Below the pieces are notes generated by a model, which was not told the origin of the DNA, made no database searches, and saw only the letters and a list, made by a program, of their open reading frames with translations. The position numbers and the translations under genes were made by a program. Below are positions 22,450-32,484 of a stretch of DNA of 64,000 nt, one piece after another (position 1 is the first letter of the stretch; each line of letters starts with the position of its first letter). The DNA lies in assembly GCA_007570785.1 (NCBI GenBank), contig ML660774.1, forward strand, positions 10,548,185-10,612,184, written 5' to 3'. This DNA is from Antilocapra americana (Eukaryota; Chordata; Mammalia; Artiodactyla; Antilocapridae).

Positions 22450-22721
22450 TAATTGAAGAAAAACATACTTGCCAAAACATAGTAACTTTTAATTGTTACA
22501 CTATCTACCCTTTCTCTGAAGCAAGATTGGAAGAGCTGAGTGACTTTGGAGAGCCAAGCCCAAGGCAAAGCTGACCCACACTCACATGAAAAGCTGCATA
22601 CGACACTGCCTCTATTCAGACGGCAGTGACCCCTTAAATTCACATGTACAGAAGTGAACTCTTGTTCACACCACCTTTCACACAAATCCATCCTCAGGCA
22701 ATAGCACCATAAGCTACCAAG
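22450..22721. repeat. Dispersed direct repeat, copy B (unidentified)
   Basis: Partner of 19068-19345, same orientation, 3.4 kb downstream. It shares 'taacttttaattgttacact' and 'aagagctgagtgact' exactly and lacks about 17 bases present in copy A near the end, while it carries a small extra block near 22585-22600. The 110-codon antisense frame at 22398-22730 crosses it and has no recognisable domain. Confidence 0.85.
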
Positions 22722-23099
22722 ACTCCTCAACTACATTCTGGCAGCCAACTCTGAGTTCCTCACACTGTCCTGCACCTGGACACCTAACCCGTCACTCACC
22801 CAATATCAAATCCTACCAGTTCTATGATGAGAAAACATTTTGAATCAATGTTTTTCTTGTCCCTACTATAGCTTGTTTCACCAGCAGAAGAAAGAGTAAT
22901 CATTTTTGGATGGAGATACCATCATATGGAGATGCTATAATTATTTTATGCACAATAAGTGGCATTCAATTTAACAAATACTAGGAAAGATAAAACACAG
23001 GATTTTACAGCTAAAATCCAATAAAACAAAAAACAAAAAAATAGACCTACATTTAAATGAGATGTTAGGCTTAAAAAAATGAAAAACCTAAAATAACTG
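22722..23099. other. AT-rich non-coding, nothing recognised
   Basis: No gene or clear repeat. The right part may belong to the L1-like sequence that follows. Confidence 0.45.
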
Positions 23100-23815
23100 T
23101 AATTATTATGCATAGAAAATAGAGGACAAGATCATGGGAATAAAAGATGAATTTCTTCAGATTGTAGGAGTCACTAATAAAGAACACAATATAAATTCTA
23201 GAATTGAAAAATATTAATACCATAACTAATATGAAGTCCTTAATAAATCAGTTCATACATTTGATATAGAAGAAAACATAATTAGCAAACTAAAACACTG
23301 GTCATTATAAGCTAAACAGAAAAAAAAAGGAATAAAAAATGTAGAACCAAGTGTAACAGATGGATAAAAAACTATAGGGGGAGAAGTAATAAAAATATAG
23401 AACCAAGTATAACATACAGAGAAGAAATTGTGAACAAAATTCCAGAGGAGGAAGAAAAGAATCAGGAAAATGGCAATATTTAAAGATACACTGACCAAGA
23501 ATTTTTTAAACCTGAAAAAAAAGTCAGCTCACAGATACAATAAGCACATGGAGGATAATTTCAAAGGGAAATACACCTAGACAGATCACACTAAAGTGGC
23601 TAAAATGAAGGCAAGGGTGGTGAAGTGTAAACAACAGGAGGAAAAATACTTAACTCTCAGTGGAGAAAAACAAGACTGGAGCTGCCTTCTCCGTAGATAT
23701 TAACAGAAGGCAGACGAGAACAGAACGCTTTCTTTGAAATGCTTTGTACAAAACAACTGCCTAGTTAGTATTCAATGTCCAGCAAAAAAAAAAAAAGTCC
23801 CTTAAGTTTAGAAGT
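23100..23815 (+). repeat. Old L1/HAL1 ORF1-like sequence, sense
   Basis: Order of phrases follows mammalian L1M/HAL1 ORF1: 'gaagaaaagaatcaggaaaa', 'gggaaatacacctagacag', 'atcacactaaagtggctaaa', 'attaacagaaggcagacgag', 'aacaactgcctagttagtat', 'gtccagcaaaaa'. All frames are broken by stops and indels. It is the half of the element complementary in type to the antisense stretch at 24588. Confidence 0.55.
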
Positions 23816-23834
23816 GAAATGGAGACGCTTTCAG

Positions 23835-23868
<34 letters not shown>

Positions 23869-24006
23869 TGTATGTATACACTTAAAAGTAATTCATCTCT
23901 GTTTAACCTCCACTGAGATAATAATAATAAAGTGAGTCAGTTTGTTAAGGCTAGAGAAAAACGATCCTGAGGGGAAACACAGAAATTCATTTCAAAGAAA
24001 GCATTC
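23723..24006. repeat. 19-bp inverted repeat flanking the CA microsatellite
   Basis: 23723-23741 ('gaacgctttctttgaaatg') and the reverse complement of 23988-24006 agree at 18 of 19 positions. The arms lie 246 bp apart, with the (CA)16 run between them. There is no obvious element ending at the arms. Confidence 0.8.
23836..23867. repeat. (CA)16 microsatellite
   Basis: Uninterrupted CA dinucleotide run, likely polymorphic in length. Confidence 0.97.
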
Positions 24007-24451
24007 TGAGTAATCAGTTTTATTCTTTTATTATTGCATTTCCAAATATATTAGACTGTGAATTATAAATCCTTATTCTTTTAGTGGTTACTGTAGAGGT
24101 TAAAACAGACATCCTTGGCTTGTTACAATCAATTATTAATTAGTGCTTCTACCACTTCTCAGACAAGTTTAGGTTCTTAAAGTTCTTTAATGCAGTCCAC
24201 GGCATTCTCCCACTTAAGTGTGATTTTGTCATTCAATTTGACACTACAAGTACCTTACAATATATCAGAATATATTAACTAGTCCCACAATGCTTAATTA
24301 GCATTGTTTGATACAGTCAATATGCTTTCATTTATATTTATACACATTTTTACAATTTTTCTTGCTCTCTTCCCTCCCTTCATTTTTGTTTTTTCTGTTG
24401 GGGAAATTTCCTCTTTGTTTGAAGAACTTCCTTTTAATGCCAGTCTACTAA
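24007..24451. other. AT-rich non-coding, nothing recognised
   Basis: No gene or repeat seen. A 90-codon frame (24304-24576) begins here with a hydrophobic run but continues into a SINE, so I treat it as chance. Confidence 0.5.
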
Positions 24452-24582
24452 AAGATCCCCTGGAGATGGATATGGCAACTCACTCCAGTTTTCTTGCCTG
24501 GGAAATCCCAGGGACAAAGGATCCTGGCAGGCTACAATCCATGGGGTCACAGAATCAGACACAACTTAACGACTAAACAACT
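24452..24582 (+). mobile_element. Bov-A SINE, 5'-truncated, sense
   Basis: Contains only the Bov-A half: 'agatcccctggagatgg', 'tccagttttcttgcctggg', 'atccatggggtcacagaatc', 'acttaacgactaaac'. The tRNA-like head is missing. Confidence 0.9.
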
Positions 24583-24587
24583 AGTAA

Positions 24588-25135
24588 TAAAATCCCTTTG
24601 TTTTTGCTTCTCTGGAACTGTATTCATTGTGCTCACATTTGGGGGGAATATTTTGCCAGGAATAGAATTCTAGGGTGACAGATGCTCTCTTTTATCTCTT
24701 TAAAATGATAACCATTTTCATTTCTTTTGAAAAATCAGTCAGTCTTATTGTTATTTTATTCTCTGATGGCTTATTAAATTTTTCTTGCCCTTGCTTTTCA
24801 GTAGTGCTAAGGAGTAATTTTATTAATATTTATTTTGTTTGAGGTTTATAGAATTTCTGAAATCTGTGGCTAAGTTTTCCTTTCAGCAATTCTGAAAACT
24901 TCCAGGCATTCTCTCTCTTTATATATATATATATATATATATTTTATATTCTCTTACCATTTTATATATCTCCTTACAAGCATCTCTACTTCCCATCCTT
25001 TCTTCTCTCCATGCTTCAATCTGAATTTTTTTTTTTAACAAACTTATCTTCCAGTTCACTATTTCTCTCTTTAGCTGTGTCAATAGGATGTTAAATACAT
25101 CTCTGGTGTTCTTGATTTCAATTATTGTGTTTTTC
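24588..25135 (-). repeat. Old L1M-like 5'-region sequence, antisense, left part
   Basis: Similar in kind to 1-1095: 'tttcagcaattctgaaaact', 'ttccagttcactatttctct', 'ttgatttcaattattgtg' and, after the SINE, 'atgtctgataatgtcagtat'. This is the remembered antisense of an L1M 5' region. It is split at 25150 by a CHR-type SINE. Confidence 0.52.
24920..24943. repeat. (TA)n microsatellite
   Basis: About eleven TA units within the antisense L1M-like sequence. Confidence 0.95.
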
Positions 25136-25150
25136 AATTACAGAATTTCT

Positions 25151-25324
25151 TTTTTAAAAAATATTTTAGTCTTTATTGAATTTGTTACAGTATCACTTCT
25201 GTTTTACATTTTTTTTTTTTTGGCCCCAGGCATGTGAGATCTTAGTTCCCCAACCAGGGATCAAACCTGCAGCCCCTAAACTGGGAGGTGAAGTCTTAAC
25301 CTCTGGACTCATGAAGGAAGTCCC
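25151..25324 (-). mobile_element. CHR-type tRNA-derived SINE, antisense, with target duplication
   Basis: Reverse complement of a CHR-family SINE: T-rich left end (its A-tail), 'ggcatgtgagatcttagttc', 'caaccagggatcaaacctgc' (tRNA B-box region in antisense), 'aggaagtcc' at the head. AATTACAGAATTTCT (25136-25150) and AATTATAGAATTTCT (25325-25339) form a 15-bp target duplication with one mismatch. Confidence 0.87.
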
Positions 25325-25339
25325 AATTATAGAATTTCT

Positions 25340-25640
25340 ACTTGATCCATTTTATTGATTCATGTTCTCATGTGAAATTCTCCATCTGAGTTCCTATTTT
25401 CTTAAACATGTTGATCACATTCACTTTAAAATTCATGTCTGATAATGTCAGTATCTTAATCACTTTTGGATATATTACTAATGTCAATTTTTTATCTTGC
25501 CCTGTTCATTGAGGTATGCTAATTTTTATTGAATGTGGACATTTTACATGAGAAAATTATAGAGGCTTTGAATATTTTCCACCTGAGAGGATTTGCCCCG
25601 TCATCTAGCCAACAGCCAATGTGAAACACATACAACAATC
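25340..25640 (-). repeat. Old L1M-like sequence, antisense, right part
   Basis: Continues the element interrupted by the CHR SINE ('ttgatccattttattgattc', 'ttaaaattcatgtctgataa', 'gaatgtggacattttacatg'). No coding capacity. Confidence 0.5.
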
Positions 25641-25699
25641 ACATCAGCTTCATCACAGACTGAGCATGCTGTCTTAAGATACAGTTTCAGTCTCTAATG

Positions 25700-25830
25700 T
25701 GTGTGTGTGTGTTAGTCTCTCAGTCGTGTCTGACTCTCTTGCGACCCCAGGGACTGTAGCCCACCAGGCTCCTCGGTCTGTGGGATTCTCCAGACAAGAA
25801 TACTGGAGTGGGTTGCCATTTCCTTCTCCT
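25700..25830 (-). mobile_element. Bov-A SINE, antisense, with (TG)n tail
   Basis: A (TG)n run (25699-25712) is followed by 'ttagtctctcagtcgtgtct' and the antisense Bov-A body, ending 'gccatttccttctcct'. CAGTCTCTAATG (25688-25699) and CAGTCTTTAATG (25831-25842) make a target duplication with one mismatch. The (TG)n run probably grew from the 3' tail of the SINE. Confidence 0.93.
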
Positions 25831-25842
25831 CAGTCTTTAATG

Positions 25843-26151
25843 GAACCCCACAAGAAGTCCCAACCAAGAAGCTCCCAAATTTCAATTTAACTTTCCTCAA
25901 CACCATGAAGCTGCAAAAACTCTATTTCATATTCAATTGCTTTATGAATGACTCTTCATATTTCTGCCCTATACATACTAAGAATTCAGTACAAGCTTTA
26001 GTGGAAAACACAAGTATCAGACTTGCTTCTCTGTGCCCCTTTCTCTCAGAGTTCTTGGCCTGTCTATTTCTGGCTACTTTGACCACCTCAAACTTCAGCT
26101 TTTATTTCTTTAGATTAATTTCCATGAGATTGCTTAAAACCACTAAATTCT
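25843..26151. other. Non-coding, nothing recognised
   Basis: A 93-codon frame (25905-26186) shows hydrophobic runs but no known domain and ends in a SINE. I regard it as chance. Confidence 0.5.
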
Positions 26152-26163
26152 CTATTTCTCAGC

Positions 26164-26349
26164 TTCCCTCGTGGATCAGCTGGTAAATAATGCGTCTGCA
26201 ATGCAGGAGACCTGGGTTCCATACCTGGGTTAGGAAGATTCCCTGGAGAAGGAAAAGGCTACCCACTCCCTATTCTGGCCTGGAGAATTGTGTGGACTGT
26301 ATAGTCCATGGGGTCACAATGAGTCGGACACGACTGAGTGCCCTTCTCA
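26164..26349 (+). mobile_element. Bov-tA SINE, sense, with target duplication
   Basis: 'ttccctcgtggatcagctgg' to 'gagtcggacacgactgagtg'. The duplicated target is CTATTTCTCAGC (26152-26163) against CTACTTCTCAGC (26350-26361). It is internally shortened near 26296. Confidence 0.92.
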
Positions 26350-26361
26350 CTACTTCTCAGC

Positions 26362-27121
26362 AGCCGTCTTCTTTGGGACTCTCAGCCCGCCCACCACTCT
26401 TCCCTCTCCTCCCTTCACCCCCTCTCAGATCCCTTCTCTGCTCCTATCAGCAAATGACTTCAAGGGTAAAAGAAGCACACAGAATGTTCAATTCACACTC
26501 AAAGAGCTCTAGTTTGTCTGGATCCTACTTCTCAAAGCCTGGGTGTCTCAGAGGCACTCTGGTGCCTTTCAAAGAGATGGATTTTTAAAATTTATTCAGA
26601 TTTTCCAGTTGTTCTCAGAAGGGCCTTTGATATGCTCCATGCTACTCTATCACAGCTAAAAATGAAAGCCTCTATCATATTCAAATTTTGCTTTATTTGT
26701 GAAAAGAGACTTTCCTTGAGTGGATAGCAGTACCAAGAGCAAACGAACAAGTTTGTTCTTCTTCCCTACCGTCCTCTTTTAAAAGAGACAGTAAAAACAC
26801 AATATTATCACTATATAAGTTAAAAAAAAAATCCTTACATGCCACCTTACTTGAGAAAACTTATACATAGTTTTGTTCTTTTGAAACGTGGATCTCGATG
26901 GAATCAGAGACAAGAGCAAACCTCCATCCTTTGTCTCCCTCCGGGAAAAGCTCCACGTAGGTACTCTCATCTCCTGTGATATGTACCCACTAAATTTCAC
27001 TAAAGCAAATTTCAATTTACCTTTTCATTATTTTGTGATTATAAGACCTTTTCTGATTAGAATTAAATATTGCTATCCAGGATAACACATTTTGTTAGCA
27101 GAGTGACTTTACCCATTCCTT
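26362..27121. other. Unique non-coding stretch
   Basis: No gene or repeat recognised. Frames of 65-132 codons begin in or overlap the SINE upstream or lie antisense to each other. Confidence 0.5.
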
Positions 27122-27333
27122 GGGCTTCCCTGGAGGCTCAGTCAATAAAGAATCTGCCTGAAATGCAGGAGACCCAGGTTCCATCCCTGGGTCAGGAAGA
27201 GCCCCTGGAGTAGGAAATGGCAACCACTCCAGTGTTCTTGTCTGGGAAATCCCATGGACAGAGGAGGGCTGCAGTCCTCAGGGGTCACAAAAGAGTCAGA
27301 CACGACTTAGCAATTAAACCACCACCACCACCT
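27122..27333 (+). mobile_element. Bov-tA SINE, sense
   Basis: 'gggcttccctggaggctcag' through 'ccatccctgggtcagg' to 'gacacgacttagcaatt', followed by a short (CCA)n patch (27319-27331). A small deletion removes part of the usual 'gagcctggtgggct' phrase. Confidence 0.93.
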
Positions 27334-28284
27334 AGTCCTTGCTTCCAGCAAAACTAAGTATATTTGCTAGTTAATGGTCCTCCTACCAATAAAAATTTGC
27401 AGGAATTATCCATGTTTCATTTAGGAGTGGGCAATCTGCCTAGTTCATTCTCAGACCAAACAGAGGGCTTGAAGTACAAATAAATTTCTTCCAGAACTAG
27501 AGTGAAATTCATCTTAGGCACAAGAATTTCTAACCTTAAACACAGAAATAAAAAGAACACATCTGTGTTTATACTATGTCCTCATGAGAAAGGTAAATTA
27601 TTGTTTCTGGGCAACCAGTCTATTCTTGCCTATATTTACATACACATATTGTTTTTCCCCAACAGATCTGTTACTGAATAGTTTTGTGAAAATCAAAACA
27701 CATTTCCAGTTATCCAAATGAGAATTCTATTTAAATGAACCAGGGGTTAAATCAATTTCTAATTGAAAGAAGATTTCAAATTACTTTTCAGACATACAGA
27801 TGGCCAATGGTATATCAGATATTAGTCTTATTAGTGAGTTCTGGGCTTTCCTTGACTCTTCCTTTCCCTGTCTATTAGGATTTAATCCAAGAGTTTGAAA
27901 GTATTAATTTCTTGTTAATACATTGAACTAAGGCTGACTGATAACTCTCCAAGGAAACTTTTTTTGCAAGTCTATCTCACTAAATTACACCTTGCCACAA
28001 GATCCTAGCAAATAAGTTATTGTTGCAACTTCCAAAATGAATAGCCAGACTTGACTTCTCTGTATTTCTAGTAACCAGTCTGCCATCGTTCCAGGCAGTG
28101 CACAGGGTACCAAATTTAAGAGCATCAGGACTTCCCACATGCCTAAGTAAGCAAAGTACTAGACTTTAACACTGCACACGAATTATCCCACTGGGCTGCC
28201 TTTCTCTAGACAACCCACCTAACTTGGTCAGTATTAATTCAAGAGTGCAGAGTATAATAATGGGACCAGTGCAGGACAGAAAGC
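27334..28284. other. Unique non-coding stretch
   Basis: Nothing recognised in about 950 bp. Confidence 0.5.
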
Positions 28285-28440
28285 CTGACAGGCCAGATCT
28301 AAGTCTTGGCTCGGTCATTATAAACCACAAGGTCATGGGATGCTCCTCAATCACCTAGACCTCAGTGTCCTTGCTACCAAAATAAGGACTCATATATGTT
28401 TTATAGTTTCTGAGAATCATTTAAAAAATCTATGTGGATC
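28285..28440 (+). repeat. MIR-like fragment, sense
   Basis: 'aagtcttggctcggtcatta', 'caatcacctagacctcagtg' and 'aaaataaggactcatat' follow the order of the MIR central region. It is very degraded and incomplete. Confidence 0.5.
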
Positions 28441-28468
28441 AATCTATAAGCTCTAAATAATGTAAAAG

Positions 28469-28686
28469 ATGGGCTTCCCTGGTGGCTCCCTGGTAAACTA
28501 TCTGCCTGCCAATGCCTACCAATGTAGGAGCCTCAGCTTTGATCCCTGAGTCAGGAAGATCCCCTGGAGTAGGAAATGGCAACCCACTCCAGTATTCTTG
28601 CCCATATAATCCCAAGGACAGAGGAGCCTTGTGGGCTACAGTCCATGGGCATCACAAGGAGTCAGACAGGACTTAGTGACTAAAAC
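28469..28686 (+). mobile_element. Bov-tA SINE, sense, with 13-bp target duplication
   Basis: Begins within 'atgggcttccctggtggc' and ends 'acttagtgactaaaac'. AATAATGTAAAAG lies at 28456-28468 and again at 28687-28699. The head contains a small internal duplication ('tgccaatgcctaccaatg'). Confidence 0.95.
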
Positions 28687-28699
28687 AATAATGTAAAAG

Positions 28700-30597
28700 G
28701 TGAAGAATGGTATTTATTATATTATTATAATTATAATTTTTATGTCTGTAGGCTTAATATAAAAGTACAGCCAGTTATCTCAAAGAATTATATAGTAGAA
28801 CTATGTCTATGCCACAGCCAGTTACCCATTTCTTTCAAGAAATATGTTATGTGAACTAGTTCACTGCAATAAAATAATTCAATTGCTACAAGCTTTAGAG
28901 AAGGTATATTTCTATTTATAAGCCCAATTTAAATCCTGCTGTATTTAAATAGTGCTTAACTGTATCCCAGAAAATAGCCACTGAAAAGAGGTAGGTGTTC
29001 ATTAGGGAAACAAAGCTGCATTAAACTCACCATTACCCTTACACTGATTTCTTATCTGTCTTTAACGCTGTGTTCCAAGGAGTTCAACATGGTGAAAATG
29101 TTTTAGAAAGTGAGAATTGAATAAACTAGGTTATGATCCAAACCATGCCTCTAAAAGTGATTAAGGTACCTCACATTCACAAAATAAACTCTGGGGTCAA
29201 AAATTAATACTAAACCACCTGCATTTTTAAAGGCTAGCAGCTGAAGACTGATTGCTTTCTTCTCTCAAAGCAAAAAATGATACTTTCTTTTTTCTTTCTT
29301 CCTTCCTCTCTTTTTCTTTCTTCAACAGTTCTGTTTCTTAAAGCCATTTTACACGACCATTCGTTATCTGACTCACCTCCCAGAAGGCCAGGTGCTGTCC
29401 CTAACAGGATTCTGAGTTTGCACAAGGGATTTCCTCTGTGTCAATTGACAGTCAACAGATTCCAGGATACCTCCCACTATTGGTTAAAATATGTGTGGAG
29501 ATGTAGGTTCATTCACACCACACATCAAACCCTTCCAGTGTGTGAGAAAATGTGAAAGTAGAAGTGTGTCTAAGAATAGTGAAAGTATTGCTACAAGTGG
29601 GAATTGCCAAAAAAACAAAAAGAAACTGTATCAAAGCCTGGTCTACTTGACCTTGCCCAGGGCTGCTGATGTCATCAACATCAGATCACAGACTGTTAAT
29701 CATAGGTTGGCAACATGTTACATAAGAGAAGCTGCTTAGTATCTTCGAGCCTTGGTTGCCCTCTCAGTAAAAGTTTCTGAAATCTGTTCCATGTGTATAG
29801 CACTCCATATGCCTTATCTTATCTGATGGTCTCTTCTATCTATTTAGGTTTCACTAGAGCCAAACATATATGTTGGTATATATTCTTAACTGTCAATTGT
29901 TACCAAATAAAACTAGTAAGTATTACGAGTATGGATGGGGAAAGCTTACCAGCTATTAAACTACTAATGAAATGATCAGTTTTTTATCTACTTTGGTTTA
30001 ACTAAGATATAAAGAATAGTGTCTACAAATGAATAGATACTGGATAAATATTTGCAAAATCAATCAGTGAATTTATCAATGAGAAAATAATGTCTGGTCA
30101 AAATAGCTCAGGAGTAATTAAGAATGGCATCCCATTAGTGTTTTTTTATTATACAACAGGTTAGTTCATATAGTGGCTCTTCAACAGTGAGTCCACAGAA
30201 ACCATTACTCATGTTTATAGCCACAGGAAAAGTCTCTGATACCTTTAAAATACTCCTTGCATTGAGTGGTAGAAATATTCACATGCTCACTTTATATAAG
30301 TTTCAATATATAGCCACCATGGTGGTGTAATATCAGGGATTAAAGAACTCAGAATCTTTCTTTCCCTGTCTCCTGTAGCTTTGGAAACTGCTGGTTAAAT
30401 ATTTCAATTACTTTTAGTAAAGGCAAAGGCTTTGATTACACAGGCAAAAAAATAAAATTTAAGATATTACTACTATAAATATTGTAGAATTAATTATATA
30501 ACTAATTAGTTACTAAAATAAGGGTATTTATTTAAATTATAACATGGGAAATGTGTTCTGCTCCAGATTTAAACATTAGCAAATAAGTTTCTTTAAT
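28700..30597. other. AT-rich unique non-coding stretch
   Basis: About 1.9 kb without a recognised repeat or gene. A pyrimidine-rich patch lies at 29280-29325. Frames of 60-92 codons (29234, 29277, 29491, 29793) have no domain. Confidence 0.5.
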
Positions 30598-30688
30598 AAA
30601 AGCTGTGGTATATATACACAATGGAATATTACTCAGCCATTAAAAAGAATACATTTGAATCAGTACTAATGAGGTGGATGAAACTGGA
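30598..30688 (+). repeat. L1 ORF2-end fragment, sense, older type
   Basis: 'atacacaatggaatattact' and 'aggtggatgaaactggag' match the same region of the younger L1 at 31995-32080, with more substitutions and an extra base in 'cagccattaaaaag'. It stops where the inverted 25-base piece begins. Confidence 0.85.
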
Positions 30689-30710
30689 GTTGCTTGTATG
30701 TTTTTGAGAT
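30686..30710 (-). repeat. 25-base inverted L1 piece at the 5' junction
   Basis: Equals, with one mismatch, the reverse complement of L1 sequence found in sense at about 31487-31511 of the adjoining element. It joins directly to L1 sense sequence starting near 30709. It looks like a very short 5' inversion from twin priming. Confidence 0.75.
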
Positions 30711-32157
30711 CAAAGAGGACACAAACAGATGGAGAAATGTGCCGTGTTCGTGGATTGGAAGAATCAATATAGTGAAAATGAGTATACTACCCAAAGCAAT
30801 CTATAGATTCAATGTAATTCCTATCAAGCTACCAGAGGTCTTTTTCAGAGAATTAGAACAAATAATTTCACAATTTGTATGGAAATACATAACACCTCGT
30901 ATAGCCAAAGCAATCTTGAGAGAGAAGAATGGAACTGAAGGAATCAACCTACCTGACTTTAGGCTATACTACAAATCCACAGTCATTAAGACAGTATGGT
31001 ACTGGCACAAAGACAGAAATATAGATCAATGGAACAAAATAGAAAGCCTAGAGATAAATCCATGCATCTATGGACACCTTATCTTTGACAAAGGAGGCAT
31101 GAATATACAATGGAGAAAAGACAATCTCTTTAACAAGTGGTGCTGGGAAAACTGGACAGCCCCTTGTAAAAAAATGAAACTAGACCACTTTCTAACACCA
31201 TACACAAAAATAAACTCAAAATGGATCAAAGATCTAATCATAAGAACAGAAACTAGAAAACTCCTAGAGAATAACATAGGCAAAACACTCTCCGACATAA
31301 ACCAAAGCAGGATCCTCTATGACCCACCTCCCAGATTATCGGAAATAAAAGTACAAATAAACAAATAGGACCTAATTAAAATTAAAAGCTTCTGCACAAC
31401 AAAGGAAATGATAAGCAAGGTGAAAAGACAGCCTTCAGAATGGGAGAAAATAATAGCCAATGAAGCAACGGACAAACAATTAATCTCAAAAATATACAAG
31501 CAACTCCTGCAGCTCCATTCTAGAAAAATAAACGACCCAATCAAAAAGTGGGCCAAAGAACTTAACAGACATTTCTCCAAAGAAGACATAAAAATGGCTA
31601 ACAAACACATGAAAAGATGCTCAACATCACTCATTATCAGAGAAATGCAAATCAAAACCACAATGAGGTACCACTTTACACCAGTCAGAATGGCTGCCAT
31701 CCAAAAGTCTACAAGCAATAAATGCTGGAGAGGATGTGGAGAAAAGGGAACCCTCTTACACTTTTGGTAGGAATGCAAACTAGTACAGCCACTATGGAAA
31801 ACAGTGTGGAGATTCCTTAAAAATCTGCAAATAGACCTGCCATATGACCCAGCAATCCCACTGCTGGGCATACACACCGAGGAAACCAGAATTGAAAGAG
31901 CCACGTGTACCCCAATGTTCATCGCCGCATTGTTTACAATAGCCAGGACATGGAAGGAACCTAGATGCCCATCAACTGACGAATGGATAAGAAAGCAGTG
32001 GTACATATACACAATGGAATATTACTCAGCATTAAAAAGAAATTCATTTGAAGCAGTTCTACTCAGGTGGACGGAACTGGAGCCTATTATCCAGAGTGAA
32101 GTAAGCCAGAAGGAAAAACAACAATATAGTATACTAATGCATATATATGTAATTTAG
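30694..32157 (+). pseudogene. L1 ORF2 C-terminal remnant
   Basis: One reading frame runs 488 codons, interrupted only by two stops, at 31366-31368 and 31768-31770. Both replace tryptophan codons (TGG to TAG); the other young L1 in the window keeps TGG at both places. The protein part has L1 ORF2 features: a region with [19 protein letters not shown], then WYWHKDR, the cysteine-rich zinc-knuckle-like segment ([13 protein letters not shown]) and a C-terminal [10 protein letters not shown]. The endonuclease and most of the reverse-transcriptase core are absent because of 5' truncation. Confidence 0.93.
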
Positions 32158-32484
32158 AAGATGGTAACGAGAACCCTGCATGCGAGACAGCAAAAGGAAC
32201 AAAGATGTATAAAACAGACTTGTGGACTCTGTGGAAGAGGGCAAGGGTGGGATGATTTGGGAGAATGGCATTGAAACATGTTAATTATCATATGTGAAAT
32301 CAATCGCCAGCCCAGGGTTGATGCTCCGGGCTGGTGCACCGAGATGTCCCAGGGGAAGGGAATCAGGAGGGAGGAGGGAGGGGGGTTCTGGAGGGGGAGC
32401 ATATGTATACCCATGGCGGATTCATGTCAATGTATCGCAAAACCAACACAATAAAGTAAAGAAAATTTAAAAAAAAAAAAAAGA
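30709..32484 (+). mobile_element. Young ruminant L1, 5'-truncated, sense
   Basis: About 1.77 kb covering the C-terminal third of ORF2, the whole 3' UTR, a polyadenylation signal (aataaag near 32450) and an A-tail (32468-32482). The 3' UTR carries a G-rich, quadruplex-prone run (32352-32397). Divergence from the other young copy at 50653-52575 is low by eye. I could not find a clean target duplication, perhaps because of the complex 5' junction. Confidence 0.95.
32352..32397 (+). other. G-quadruplex-prone run in L1 3' UTR
   Basis: At least five runs of three or more G within 46 bases. A G-rich stretch at this position is a known property of mammalian L1 3' UTRs and occurs also in the copy at 52466-52501. 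Confidence 0.75.

Noticed and set aside
19068..22721. Direct-repeat pair as a confirmed endogenous retrovirus
   Set aside because: No TG...CA ends, primer-binding site, polypurine tract next to copy B, or gag/pol-like frame could be found between them.
22398..22730. 110-codon antisense frame across direct-repeat copy B
   Set aside because: The frame is not kept in copy A and contains no known motif, so the repeat is not evidently coding.
30694..31368. Longest open frame in the window (224 codons) as a host gene
   Set aside because: The protein is plainly the C-terminal part of L1 ORF2 ([26 protein letters not shown]), 5'-truncated, within a copy that ends in an L1 3' UTR and A-tail.
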